Source: Nemertoderma westbladi (lineage: Eukaryota > Xenacoelomorpha > Nemertodermatida > Nemertodermatidae). Taken from it: DNA of 64,000 nucleotides. Under the pieces are notes generated by a model, which had not been told where the DNA came from, did no database searches, and saw nothing but the letters and a program-made list of their open reading frames with translations. Both the position numbers and the translations under genes were made by a program. Positions 9,026-19,908 of this stretch are shown piece by piece; within the stretch, counting starts at the first letter, position 1, and every line of letters starts with the position of its first letter. The stretch covers positions 43,504 to 107,503 of the forward strand of contig JAUCBJ010007760.1 of the NCBI GenBank assembly GCA_032718475.1, given 5' to 3'.

Positions 9026-11514
9026 ATGGCTAATTTGAATATTATATCTTATAATTGTAATTCGGTTAGGACGCTAGATTCAATGAACACCATTAGGCAG
9101 TTGTGCAATCAATCGAAGGATATAATTATTTTACAGGAGCACATGCTCCCAGTCCAGGATCTCAGTTTTTTGGGGAGCATTGATAACCGCTACTTAGCCG
9201 TAGGTATTTCGCCTGTGGATTATAGCGCTGGACTACTGAGAGGGCGACCTTTTGTTGGTCTCGCGATACTGTATAAGCGCAGTAATGCAGCTGCCATAGA
9301 GTGTGTGAAGTATGATGATAATATAATTTTGGGGGTGAAAATTAAATTACACAATGATCAGAACATTTTGCTTCTCAATATATACTTACCCTATCAGTGT
9401 AAAGATAATGAGGCTGAATTTCTAGATTATCTTGGCCGTATTAGTGCAATCACTGACTGTGCTAATACACTATATTGTTTAGTTTTTGGGGATTTTAACG
9501 CGGATATTAACACTGGATTTTTTACATACGTATCTGATTGGTGCAGTGATAGTAACTTGCGTTTATGTGATGTAATGAATATGCCAGTAGGTACTGATAC
9601 TTACGTTAGTGCCGCCCATCGTATGTACCGGTTCCTTATTACCGTGTATCAATAATTTTTATGTTCATCATGAATTATCTGTAGATGATCATTCCCATGC
9701 AATATAACTGTTCCGGCTACTCTTTTCCAGACAACCGGTACCACGTCGCATGTTGCGAGTAGCCCGAATGTTCGTGTTTTTGATTGGAGTAAAGCAACAC
9801 CGCTTCAATGTCAACAATATGAGTTGACATTATCTAAATTGTTGTCAGAGATTGTGGGGCCATTAGCGGCCTTACAATGTCACAATAGCAAGTGTACATA
9901 CATACATACATACATACAAGGTACATAAATGTTTAGTAGATAATTATCATAACAATATCACCAAAGCTATGCTAGATGCTGCAGCGCAATGCATTCCAAT
10001 TAGACGCGGTGGTGTTGGTATAGATAATAGTAAGAACATTCCCGGTTGGAATGAGTATTTGAAAGATAGATATAATTATTCAAAGCTAATGTTTCGTGTG
10101 TGGCGCTCGAATGGGTGTCCCAGGCAAGGTAATATATTTGATGAGTATATGCAAACCAAACTTGAATTTAAAAGGAGTATGCGGAACGCTAGGCGAAATG
10201 TAGCTAAGATAAAAAGTGACAAGCTGGCTGAGTCGGTTTACTCAACCAATCAGAAAGAGTTTTGGTCGAATGTCCGAAAGCTCAGCGGTTCCAGTACTCC
10301 TTTATCAAATAAAGTGGGTGACGCCGTAGGTAAACGTGTGAAACCTTTTGGCAACCTTTTTAAGAATAAATTTAAAAATTTATATAACTCAAAGCAGACA
10401 GATGTTCACAAAGAGTTTGTAGAAGGTGCTTTTTCAGATATTTAATTTAGTGTAGAAATGATTGTGAAACCTATAAAAATTGTTTTAAGAAAGGCTCAGG
10501 GACTGATTTGTGTATTTTTACACTTAAAGAAATGGTACAGTATTACCTGGATAATGATAGTGCTGTGTATGTTTGTTTTATTGACAGTTCGAAATCCTAC
10601 GATTTAGTTAATCACTACACGTTATTTCGGAAACTGATAAATAGTTTAGTTGTTATTTTATATTAGGGTATTATGTATGTGGCATAGATCACAGGTTCTT
10701 TTTGTAAATTGGGGGGGAGTGCATATCAGAGAATTTTCAGGTTTCAAATGGTACGAAACAGGGTGGGATATTATCGCCGTACCTGTATAGTGTTTATATA
10801 GACGACCTAAGTAAGGAACTTTCTAATTCGGGGATAGGGTGTCAAATGTCAGGGGTCCGTATTAATAATCTATTGTACGCGGATGACTTAGCAATATGTT
10901 CGAATTCGATTAATGGGTTACAAAAGTTACTTCCTATTTTTGAATCGTACGCATTAGAACATTGTATAAAAGTAAATTGTAAGAAAACCAAGTGCTTATT
11001 TTATTTTCCAAAATGTGCAAAGAATACAGATGTCGGTCAGGTGACAATTAATGGTCTTAATATTGAAGTAGTGTCAGAGGTAAAGTACTTAGGGCACATC
11101 CTGTGTAGCTCTACCGATCATGATTTTGATATTTACAATCAACTTCGTAGTTTTTATAGGCGTGCGAATATTATAATTAGGAGATTCGGGGGGTGCTCGG
11201 TTACGGTAAAAATTAAATTATTTAGTAGTTTTTGTGCCCAGATATACTGTAATTATCTGTGGGCCAGGTCAAATTATTCTAGTATGGTGCATAATAAGTT
11301 TAGGGTAGCGTATAATAATACAGCAAGGAGGTTATTCAAATTTCCATGGGGGTGCAGTGCTTCGTATATGTTTGGTAGCCTGGGGTTACCAAAGTTTATT
11401 CATATTAGATCGGGGGCTATAACGTCTTTTTTAGGCCGTGCCTATAGTTGCCCGAATAGCCTCGTACAGGCAACTATTATGACCACTTGCTGCCATAGTA
11501 GAATCATGGGCTGA
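9026..11514 (+). pseudogene. CR1-like LINE ORF2 (APE endonuclease plus reverse transcriptase), degraded
   Basis: The APE domain starts at 9026 with NLNIISYNCNSVRTLDSMNT, ILQEHML (catalytic Glu) and VFGDFNADI (Asp/Asn); an SDH-like DDHSH lies near 9680 in a shifted frame. A linker is open at 9969-10445. RT motif A (CFIDSSKSYD) is near 10570-10600, motif B (KQGGILSPYLYSVYIDDL) near 10755-10810 and motif C (LLYADDLA) near 10870-10895, then the thumb to 11514. The frame breaks near 9620, 9700 and several times between 10445 and 10846, so it cannot encode a functional protein. The element could belong to CR1 or a relative such as Crack or Daphne. No clear 3' tail or target duplication was found. 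Confidence 0.75.
9895..9918. repeat. (TACA)n microsatellite
   Basis: About six TACA/CATA units lie within the degraded LINE, where the coding frame is already lost. Confidence 0.9.
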
Positions 11515-11793
11515 ATTTGGGCTGAATAATGGTCTTATTAATTTATTACGTGTACATACAAAGGTGTTTCCTTACTACATTACTTTACTCTACTTTTTGT
11601 TTGTGCTAGAACTATAATTAGTAGTAGTTAATTAGTAATTAATTAGGATAAGATAAATACAATTAATAAAGAGTTTAAAGGAGTGAAGAAGCAATGTGAA
11701 TGAGGCTCTATTCCAAATTTTATACTAGTAATTTCAATAGTAAAGTCTCCCTAGTAAATGGTAATTGTTTTAACTAGAAAACTAAAAGGGCTA
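11515..11793. other. AT-rich sequence, nothing recognised
   Basis: Between the degraded LINE and the TTAA of M1 there is AT-rich sequence with no ORF or repeat I can name. Its first part may be the 3' UTR of the CR1-like LINE. Confidence 0.4.
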
Positions 11794-13307
11794 TTAACCT
11801 GTATAGTACCAGGCTATAAAATGTTGTACAAATACCGGGGGGTGGGGGGTCATCTTGACCCCCCCCCCCCTCTAAAATCTGCAAATTTCAACGAAAACGT
11901 CTGATTTTTGTTTGTACGTAGGTATCACTAGTCCGTATCCGACCGAAAAAAAAATTCGAAAAAAATCCTGGGTTGGTTATTTTGCTGCACAAAAATTACA
12001 AGTTGTGCACCATTTCCACAAAATTTTAAAGTTACATTTTTCGGCTAATTGTTTTTCAATAAAGGTTTTCTGGGGCGCAAAATACATTGGAAAATATTTT
12101 AACATGATATGATTACTATAAATGGCTGTTTAGTTCTGTCTGCGTAGGAAAAAAATGAAAAAAACCAATAACCATAACTTTTCAGTTAGAACACAAAATA
12201 TTTAATTCATGCCATGCTATAAATTCTCATTTTCAGGTTTTCTAGGGCGCTGATTCTATTGGAATACATTCTAAGATGCCAGATTATTTTTCGGCGTAAT
12301 TTGGGAAATTTTGGTGCTAGCACCAAATTTCGTAACCATCACCAAAAAGTACAAGTTTGGGATGTCCAGTGCTGTTTTTATTGATTCCGTCGGAATCAGG
12401 ACCCTCATAAACCCGTATAACGCAAGAAACAAGATGATACTATTTATTAATGAATTTTCTTATTTTCAAAAATATGGTGCTGGTACAACAATTTTCACCA
12501 ACCGGCGAAAAATACAAGTTTGAAAACTCTTATGAAATTTTTACTGATCCAAATGAATTCAGAACACTCACAAACCCGTATAACGCAAGAAACAAGGTGA
12601 CACAATTAATGGATATATTTGATGGTTTTCAAAATTTGGTGCTAGCACCACATTTTCCACCCACTTCCGAAAAGTACAAGTTTGAGATGTCTAGTTCGAT
12701 AATTATACATTCCATGAATGCAAAACAGCCATAAACCTCTAAAATGCAAGATATAAATTGTCACAAGCAATTGAATAGATTTTCAAAATTTCGTGCTAGC
12801 ACCAAAATTTGCACACATCACCGAAAAAAAAGTTTGATACGCTTGGTGCAACTCGTAGATATTCCATCGAAACCAGAACCCGAAAAAACCCCTATTGCGT
12901 AAAAAACAAGTTCAAAAATTAATTTACAAAATTTGCATATTTCAAAATTTTGTGCTGGCACCAAAATTTGGCACCCGCCGCAAAATTTTTTTATATGAAT
13001 TCCATATAATTGCTAACACCAAAAACCCGGTGTAAATAAAAAATAGAGATGCTAACAATCATATTTCATGAAGTGTAATTTTCAAAAAACGTCTCTAAAA
13101 AGTGACAAAATTAGGGTTAAGAAATGGTGATATAACTTGAAAACTACCCAATATTTTTGAAAACAGTTTTCACTATTAGGAAGGCAATAGATTTTTAGGA
13201 AAAGTCATTCCATTTAAGATTTCCAAATGCGTTTGTTTCAGAATTATAACAAAAAACCACGTGGGGTCGTTTTGACCCCCCCCCCCCCCCCGAGTTTATA
13301 GGGTTAA
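11794..13307. mobile_element. M1: TTAA-bounded non-autonomous DNA element
   Basis: The borders are TTAACCTGTATAG (TTAA at 11794-11797) and TATAGGGTTAA (TTAA at 13304-13307). Near each end is a hairpin-like block, GGGGTCATCTTGACCCC at about 11850 and its diverged inverted partner GGGGTCGTTTTGACCCC at about 13262, each next to a run of C. TTAA duplications and CC(C/T)-starting termini are hallmarks of piggyBac-type elements. No transposase is encoded, so it would be non-autonomous. The inverted match at the very ends is weak. The interior carries a degenerate ~160-bp tandem repeat. Confidence 0.45.
12300..13010. repeat. Degenerate ~160-bp tandem repeat with GGTGCTAGCACC palindromes
   Basis: Five diverged units are marked by GGTGCTAGCACC or variants near 12312, 12476, 12638, 12793 and 12951, a spacing of about 155-164 bp. 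Each unit also holds a TTTCAAAAT block before, and an AAAAGTACAAGTTTG-like block after, the palindrome. No coding potential. Confidence 0.75.
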
Positions 13308-13308
13308 A

Positions 13309-13556
13309 AGCAAAAGCAAAAAGCAAACAGTCGGCCAAAGCCGGAGGCGACCCGAAGGCTCCTCTTTCGATAGCTGCTACCCGAGGGTAGGGGTGGGCGC
13401 TACTCCTATCCCAAGATTTGCTCCCAGTTATTTAACTGGTACTCATTTCATCGACCCCAGTGGATGAAAGGCTGAGTGGACCCTGGCGGGGCTGAACCTA
13501 CAACCAATAGATTGCAGGCCCGGCGCTCAACCAACTGAGCTACCCCGCCCTTTTTA
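13309..13556 (-). mobile_element. tRNA-derived SINE with 13-bp target-site duplication
   Basis: Read on the minus strand it starts with a tRNA-like head: GGCGGGGTAGCTCAGTTGGT (box A-like TAGCTCAGTTGG), then a box B-like GGTTGTAGGTTC, with acceptor-like GGCGGGG/CCCCGCC pairing. The anticodon stem does not pair well, so it is tRNA-related and not a working tRNA. The body includes CACTCAGCCTTTCATCC and GTCGATGAAATGAGTACC, a block I associate with invertebrate tRNA-SINEs. It ends in a TTTTTGCTTTTGC-rich tail. Flanks are TTATAGGGTTAAA at 13296-13308 and 13557-13569. Confidence 0.85.
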
Positions 13557-13629
13557 TTATAGGGTTAAACAACATTTAAACATGAAGTATAATCGATCAT
13601 AAAAATAATTTTGTAATAACACCCCCACA

Positions 13630-13696
13630 CCCCCCCCCCCCCCCCCCCCCCGCCCCCTTAACCCTATTACCACTGGGGGGGGGGGGGGGGGGGGGG
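13630..13696. repeat. C22 ... G22 homopolymer pair
   Basis: A run of 22 C (13630-13651) and a run of 22 G (13675-13696) are separated by 23 bases that contain the left TTAA end of M2. The two runs are perfectly complementary and could form a long GC hairpin, G-quadruplex or i-motif. Run lengths in an assembly are uncertain. Confidence 0.85.
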
Positions 13697-15095
13697 CGAA
13701 TCGGCCCCTTCCTAGTTTTTAGTTGCTGTAACTATGCAACCACATTACATACCGGCCCAATTTTTATTGAGAATTAGCCAAATTTAATGCCGCATCATTT
13801 GCAAAAAACGACATTGCATTTGGATTTCTACTTTTCGATGTGGGTGCCACCTCAAAATTTGGTCTCCAGCACCAAATTTTTTGAAATTTTCGAATTTTTC
13901 AAATTCATTCGTGATTTAGTAATTATTTATGTTTGGGCTATTTCTATTTATTTTTATTGGTTTGGATCACTCTAATGCTCTATACAAGTATGTAAGTGTA
14001 GTGGTACGTCATTTTTGGAGCACCAAAATTAGGGCGTGGCACATTAAAATTTTAAAATTACTTTATTCGGAAAATTTACTAAAGTTTTGATTTCGAAGCA
14101 TTTTTATTGGTTTTCTGGAGCGCTGAATCGATTGAAAGTAATATAGAAGCCTGAAGACTTAGTGGTTCGCCATTTTTGGTGCACCAAAATTAGGGCGTGG
14201 CACTTTAAATTTTGAAAAATACGAGATTCGGAAAATACACTAAAGTTTTGATTTCAAATCATTCTTATAGGTTTTCTGGAGCGCTGACTCGATTGAAAGT
14301 AATATAGAAGCCTCAAATCCTTGGTGTACGTAATTTTCGGTGCACCAAAATTAGGGCGTGGCACTTCAAATTTTCAAAATTACTTTATTCGGAAAAAAAC
14401 ACGTTTTGATTTCAAAAAATGGCTAACCTCTAAGTCTTCAGGCTTCTATATTACTTTCAATCGATTCAGCGGTCTAGAAAACCTAGATAAATGCGTTAAA
14501 ATTTCAATTTTGGTTTATTTACCGAATCTTGTATTTTTCAAAATTTGAAGTGCCTCGCCCTAATTTTGGTGCACCAAAAATGGCAAACCACTAAGTCTTC
14601 GGGCTTCTATATTACTTTCGATCGATTCAGCGGCCCAGAAAACCTATAAAGATGCGTTGAAATAAAAAATTAGGGTCATTTTCTGAATATCTAATTTTTC
14701 AAAATTTGAAGTGCCACGCCCACTTCTTAGATGCACGTAAAGTAGCATTCACTTCAATTTTTGGAAGTGGAATATAATCACATTCGATTCAGCGCCTTGA
14801 AAAACCTACTAAATCTAGCCAACACTGCCGCACTCTTAGTTTTTAGAAAACGAAAAATTTTGTAATTTTGTCCTGGGACTACTTTTATTTTTCATCAAAA
14901 TTATAAGTCCCTGCTTATGAAATTTTAACTTTTTAAGGTTTGGTAGTGTTCATCTATAGCTGTTTCACCAACAGCCCAAATTTTGTAGGATTTCATTGGA
15001 CGATTACAAAAATATAGTGGGTGGGCCGAATCGCCGAATCGGCGGACCCCCCAGTGGTGCTAATGGTAAAAACACCCCAGTGGTGATAGGGTTAA
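13658..15095. mobile_element. M2: TTAA-bounded piggyBac-like non-autonomous element
   Basis: TTAA occurs at 13658-13661 and 15092-15095. The left end CCCTATTACCACTGGGG and the right end CCCCAGTGGTGATAGGG are inverted repeats matching at 16 of 17 bases. Further inside, both ends carry a CGAATCGG motif next to G- or C-rich runs. No transposase ORF is present. piggyBac superfamily elements use TTAA and have CCY termini, so that superfamily is likely. The interior is a head-to-head array of a ~155-bp unit. Confidence 0.75.
14006..14740. repeat. Head-to-head array of ~155-bp units inside M2
   Basis: Three direct units are marked by GGTGCACCAAAATTAGGGCG or its variants near 14018, 14175 and 14338. 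They are followed by two units in inverted orientation, marked by GCCCTAATTTTGGTGCACC near 14555 and GTGCCACGCCC near 14710. The turn-around is near 14410. Each unit includes GGTTTTCTGGAGCGCTGA and a GAAAGTAATATAGAAGCC block. The whole could fold into a hairpin several hundred bases long. Confidence 0.8.
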
Positions 15096-15239
15096 GAAAC
15101 GGGCAAGTATTAGGTCCAGAACTGTACTTTTTGATGCTGAAAGGCTAAGTAGACTTTTATAAACCAAATCCTCAGAAACGGGTTTTAAAAATTTTTTTCT
15201 GAATTTTGTAACATTTTGAATTCTTTTCTGAATTGTGTG

Positions 15240-17812
15240 CCATTCTGTCAACGCCAGCAGCCAAAAACGGACACCACATTAGGGCAAACGATAGTTTTGG
15301 TAGCTGGCAAGTGGTGGTTAAACTTACTCAATGCTTCTAACAGTCGTTTCCAGTATGATGGCAATTCAATTATACTGTTTCATCCCCTGTTTGGCCCAGA
15401 AGACATCAAGGGTTACACCTATAACACCAGTTCTAACAGAAATGGGTACTTACTCTTAGACCTAATGGAAGAATGTGAATTGATACCAACAAACAACACA
15501 TTCGAAAAGAGTAAGGGGAAGCTATGGACCTTTCAATACCCTAATGGAACCAAAGCACAACTGGATTACATCCTTATAAACAAAAAGTGGAGAAATAGCA
15601 TGATCAACTGCGAAGCATATAGCTCGTTCAACCTAATTGGTTCGGACCACAGAATTGTGACTGCAGAGATCAGACTCAGTTTGAGAGCCAGCAAACCCAG
15701 GACAAGCAAGCAAATCATGACTGGGAGAAACTCAGAACTGGCAATGCTGTAAAGGATGCTTATACAGTAGAAGTTCAAAACCGCTTTGAAGCACTTCAGT
15801 CAATGGATGAAGACCAATCCACCGATTCAATATACCAGAATATAATAACAGCACACAAGGAATCAGCTAAGAGGCATATCCCCCAGAAACCTAAACGAAA
15901 ACAGTATGTGCCATGGCAAAACTCTGAGGTTACTTGTAAGAGAGAAGTTCTTAAGATAGCCTACAAAGTTAAAACCGAACAACCAACAACCGAAAACATT
16001 AACAAGGTTGAGAAAGCTAAGGACGATCTTAAATTGGCCTACAACATCAGCCAGGAAAAGTACATACAGGATAAAACTGAAGCAATTACAACTGCTCACA
16101 TACAGCAACAATCAAGACTTACCTGGCAAACTGTAAATGAGGTATCTGGTCGGAAAAGTTGTGCAAAGGGGCGCCTCAAAGCCGATAGTCCTGAAGAACG
16201 TGTTGGGAAGTGGAAAAATCACTTCAGCAACTTGCTTGGGCAGCCACCAAACATCGAGGTCAGCCCTACAAGGAAAATATATGACAAGACACTACCTATA
16301 GAAACAGGGGACTTCACACCTGCCGAAGCATTAAAAGCATGTCCAATAATAAAGCGAGTGGATTAGATGAAATCCCAGCGGAGGTATGGAAAACCGGAGT
16401 GCTAAATAGACCATTATTGAATGTTTGCAACCGGATGTTAAAAGGGGAAAAGCCACCACCAATTTGAACTAAAGGTCAACTAAAGCCTCTCCCCAAGAAA
16501 GGATACCTTGGCATACCAACAAACTATCGTGGGATCTGTCTGCTTGTGGTAGCTGCCAAAATATACAATAAAATGATTCTATATAGGATTAGGCCTCACA
16601 TAGAGAAACTACTGCGTAAGAGCCAAAACGGATTTCAACCAAGTAGATCAACAATAGCTCAGATACTTGCACTACGGAGACTGATTGAAGGAATTAAGTC
16701 AAAGAATCTCCCCGCAGTCATGACTTTTGTGGACTTCAAGAAGGCATTCGACTCCATCCATAGAGGTAAAATGCTTGAAATCCTAAAAGCTTATGGAATA
16801 CCAGAAGTAATTGTTGCTGGCATTGGATTGTTATATTGTGACACAGAAGCGCAGGTACTCTCACCAGATGGTGAAACTGAGTTTTTCTCAATCCTGGCTG
16901 GCGTACTGCAAGGTGACACATTAGCACCATTACTATTTGTAATTGTGCTGGATTACGCAATGAGGACGGCCACAAAGAGTGAAGATCTGGGATTCACACT
17001 TCAAGAATGCAGAAGTAGTAGATATCCGGCAACTACAGTCACAGACACCGACTTTGCGGATGACATCGCCCTGCTCTCTAATACGCTAGCAAATGCACAG
17101 CTTCTACTAAATAAAGGGGAGAGGGCTGCTAAGGAGGTTGGATTGCATATAAATGCTACCAAGACCGAATTCATGACCTTTAATGTTGATGGAAACTTGA
17201 CAACCATTGATAATAATCAACTAAGGAAGGTCGATGACTTCCAGTACCTTGGATCATGGATAGAGAGTAGCAAAAAGGACATAGAAGTTAGGAAAGCAAA
17301 GGCTTGGGTAGCTCTATCAAAAATGGATACCACCTGGAAATCAGATCTCTCCAGGCACCTGAAGACCAAGTTCTTTCGAGCCACAGTGGAAAGTGTATTT
17401 TTATACGGGGGTGAGACCTGGACACTGACTAAATCACTTGAACAACGAATTGATGGTTGCTACACAAGACTACTAAGGGCAGCCCTAAACATCAGCTGGA
17501 GACAACACATGACAAACGCCGAGCTTTATGGTACAATACCACCTGCATCAACCACCCTCCGTGAACGCAGATTAAGATTCAGTGGGCACTGCTGGCGAAG
17601 TAAAGACGAGGTCATACCAGATCTACTTCTCTGGCAACCAACTCATGGAAAGCGTAGTCGTGGACGACCTGCCATAACATATATAGGTCAACTTGAAAGG
17701 GATACTGAACTTGGGAGAAACGAAATTACGACAACTATGGAGAATCGGGAAGCCTGGAAGGATCTCATTTCCACTGTCCGAGTTCGCTCGACCTAGTTGT
17801 AGTAGTAGTTTC
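15240..17812 (+). pseudogene. R2-family LINE ORF2 (APE endonuclease plus reverse transcriptase), 5'-truncated and broken
   Basis: The APE C-terminal half is at 15246-15710 (KLWTFQYPNGTKAQLDYILI, then GSDHRIVTAEIRLSLR). RT motifs are at 16546-17796: motif A FVDFKKAFDS (~16730), motif B GVLQGDTLAPLLF (~16900) and motif C TDFADDIALLS (~17050). The C-terminal tail has FSGHCWRSKDE, RGRPAITYI and MENREAWKDLIS. The 3' end is GTTCGCTCGACCTAG followed by (TAG)n. Lesions are frameshifts near 15715 and 16340 and a TGA at 16465-16467. The endonuclease start is missing, which suggests 5' truncation. The layout looks RTE-like; the clade needs a tree. A shorter copy of this family hosts BEL-A and BEL-B. Confidence 0.85.
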
Positions 17813-18208
17813 ATCCACAGTATAATGTCTTCAGCCAGTTTTTAACAAAGCCATCCATAATAAGATCTCCAAGATCAACGGCTCATCAATTCTTCTAGAA
17901 CTGTCTCGCTGCCGTGAATCCCCATGGCTGAATGGCAGTAAACACCGTTAATTAAATAGGGAGGCATGCGGCAATTCTTACGAGAACCCTTGTTAGTATT
18001 GTGGTGTGACCTCAGAAAAAGGTGTTACAAAATGAAAACCACCTTTTGGCTTTAATATCGAAAAGTATGGATTAAGGTACTCCACAATAGTACCAGCACA
18101 TTCAGGAGTGCGAGTGGCAAAGACACCCAATCACAAATTGTGTTTGTGAGTAGCTGTGACGGGATCCGATTTGGCTGTGATCCCGACCAGTGTTTGTGTC
18201 CTGTTTCT
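17813..18208. other. Unassigned sequence between two LINE copies
   Basis: I recognise no gene here. One + frame at about 17840-17940 reads IHNKISKINGSSILLELSRC and SPWLNG, faintly like degraded transposon protein, but stops follow and I do not assign it. Confidence 0.3.
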
Positions 18209-18219
18209 TTACGCGTCGC

Positions 18220-18757
18220 TACTACTACTACTACTAGGATCGGCATGCTGCATTGCAGCTGCATTTTTAAGAATGCTGTGCCGGCTTGTCAACAAAATTG
18301 CACTGCCACAACTCCCTATCACCCATGACATTTGCTAGATCATCCGCATCTTTAAGGCCAGTGTCCTTTAAGATGCGTCTCAAGAAAGTCATGGGCTGTC
18401 TACCATGCTTGTTCACTCCATGAGGCTGCCAAAGTACAAGATTATGCACTGGCTGGTCCTCACGGCAAAAGCAATGTCCTGCAAAGCAGAGGCGATTTTG
18501 TTCTAGTGTCAAGCTTGGGGGAACCAATGAGACACCTCCAATGTTATATAGTGTCTGGTTGGAGATGTGTGCATTGTACTTGACACAATGAACCCGGCGT
18601 AGCATTCTTGTGAATGTGCCATCCAGAGATTTGGTGTCCTCAGCAGTTAGAGCCCAGCATGGACTCCCGTAGAGGAGTACTGGAACTACTGCTTCTCTAA
18701 ATAATCGGACCTTAAGTTTACGATTAATTCTCGGTGACTTCCAAATCCTGGAAAGCC
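18220..18757 (-). pseudogene. R1-family LINE, 5'-truncated insertion with 11-bp target-site duplication
   Basis: On the minus strand this 538-bp insertion starts within the reverse transcriptase tail (RLSRIWKSPRINRKLKVRLF, LLYGSPCWALTAEDTKSLDG) and continues through FAGHCFCREDQPVHNLVLWQ to the stop, 3' UTR and (TAG)n end. It is flanked by TTACGCGTCGC at 18209-18219 and 18758-18768, so the insertion limits are exact. The frame is open throughout, suggesting a fairly recent insertion, but no catalytic motif is included. Confidence 0.9.
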
Positions 18758-18768
18758 TTACGCGTCGC

Positions 18769-19500
18769 AGCATCCGCCGAGGCGTACGGCGCGTAAATGA
18801 CATACGGCTTAAAGGCCGAAGGCTGGTATAATAATAACTTAGTTTTGGTTTATCGTTGTTGATAATGTCAGATATATAAGTACTGGAAATACAGCTCAAT
18901 CAGTATAGTACAATAATAGCAGAAACGATGACGACGGTTTAAACCGTTCGACTTCTACACTGAACAATAGCCAAGTGAATCACAATTAACAGAGTAACGG
19001 TTACATATTGCATGGAAGATTGCACACATTCCTACCTATGTTTTGGCCTACCAATAAATTCGCGCTAATTGATGATAAGCTGCCCCACCATTGGTTGGTT
19101 TACCCTTTGGCCACTCCCTGTAATACCTGGCCTTATGCTAGCCTCTCCCTAAGATGTATTGGTATCATCTCCAAGCTGGCATTATTGCCCTGTTCCCTTC
19201 TGGTATGCAATGAAATTGGGTAATATTGCATAATTGCTTGTGATTCATAAATCACAGTTCCCCATTTTCTTACTGGGTGGTGTGCAGCGAATGGATACGC
19301 TAACAGTAGCCTATTTAATACCGGTATCTTTAACTAATAAAAGGCAATAAATAATTAGTTTAATTATTTTATCAATACACAGATATTAAAGGATACAGGT
19401 AAAATGAAAGTAAATTGAGGGGGATGGTACCCCAGGCTATCCCCAACATCAAGACACATCTGGAACCTAAAAAAATTAGAAATTTATTTTTGTGTCTATG
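18769..19500. other. Unassigned sequence
   Basis: No ORF with recognisable motifs, no repeat and no terminus that I can name. It is probably intronic background between two R1 LINE copies. Confidence 0.3.
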
Positions 19501-19504
19501 TTCG

Positions 19505-19908
19505 AGGGTCACTTACTACTACTACTAGTATCGGGATGCTGCATTGCAGTTGCATTTTTAAGAATGCTGTGCCGGCTTGTCGACAAAATTGTGCCGCCAA
19601 AACTCCCCATCACCCATGACATTTGCTACCATCACGACATCACCATCACGACATATGATCATCCGCATCTTCAAAGCCAGTGTTCTTTAAGATGCGTCTC
19701 AAGAAAGCCATGGTCTGTCCACCATGCTTATTCACTCCATGAGGCTGCCAAAGTACAAGATTATGCACTGGCTGGTCCTTACAGCGAAAGCAATGTCCTG
19801 CAAAGCGGAGGCGATTTTGTTCTAGTGTCAAGCTTGGGGTAACCAATGAGACACCTCCAATGTTATATAGTGTCTGGTTGGAGATGTGTGCATTGTACTT
19901 GACACAAT
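19505..19908 (-). pseudogene. R1-family LINE, 3' terminal part of the copy split by a solo LTR
   Basis: Reading leftward from the solo LTR, this continues the same LINE as 21073-22887: VKYNAHISNQTLYNIGGVSL, then RFAGHCFRCKDQPVHNLVLW, then the 3' UTR and a (TAG)n tail near 19510-19530. Relative to the other R1 copies it has an insertion at about 19628-19655 made of repeated ACCATCACGACAT, which breaks the frame near the C-terminus. Confidence 0.85.

Noticed and set aside
13490-13556. Functional tRNA gene on the minus strand
   Set aside because: The head and acceptor stem look right, but the anticodon stem does not pair, box B is altered, and the sequence continues into a SINE body with flanking target duplications.
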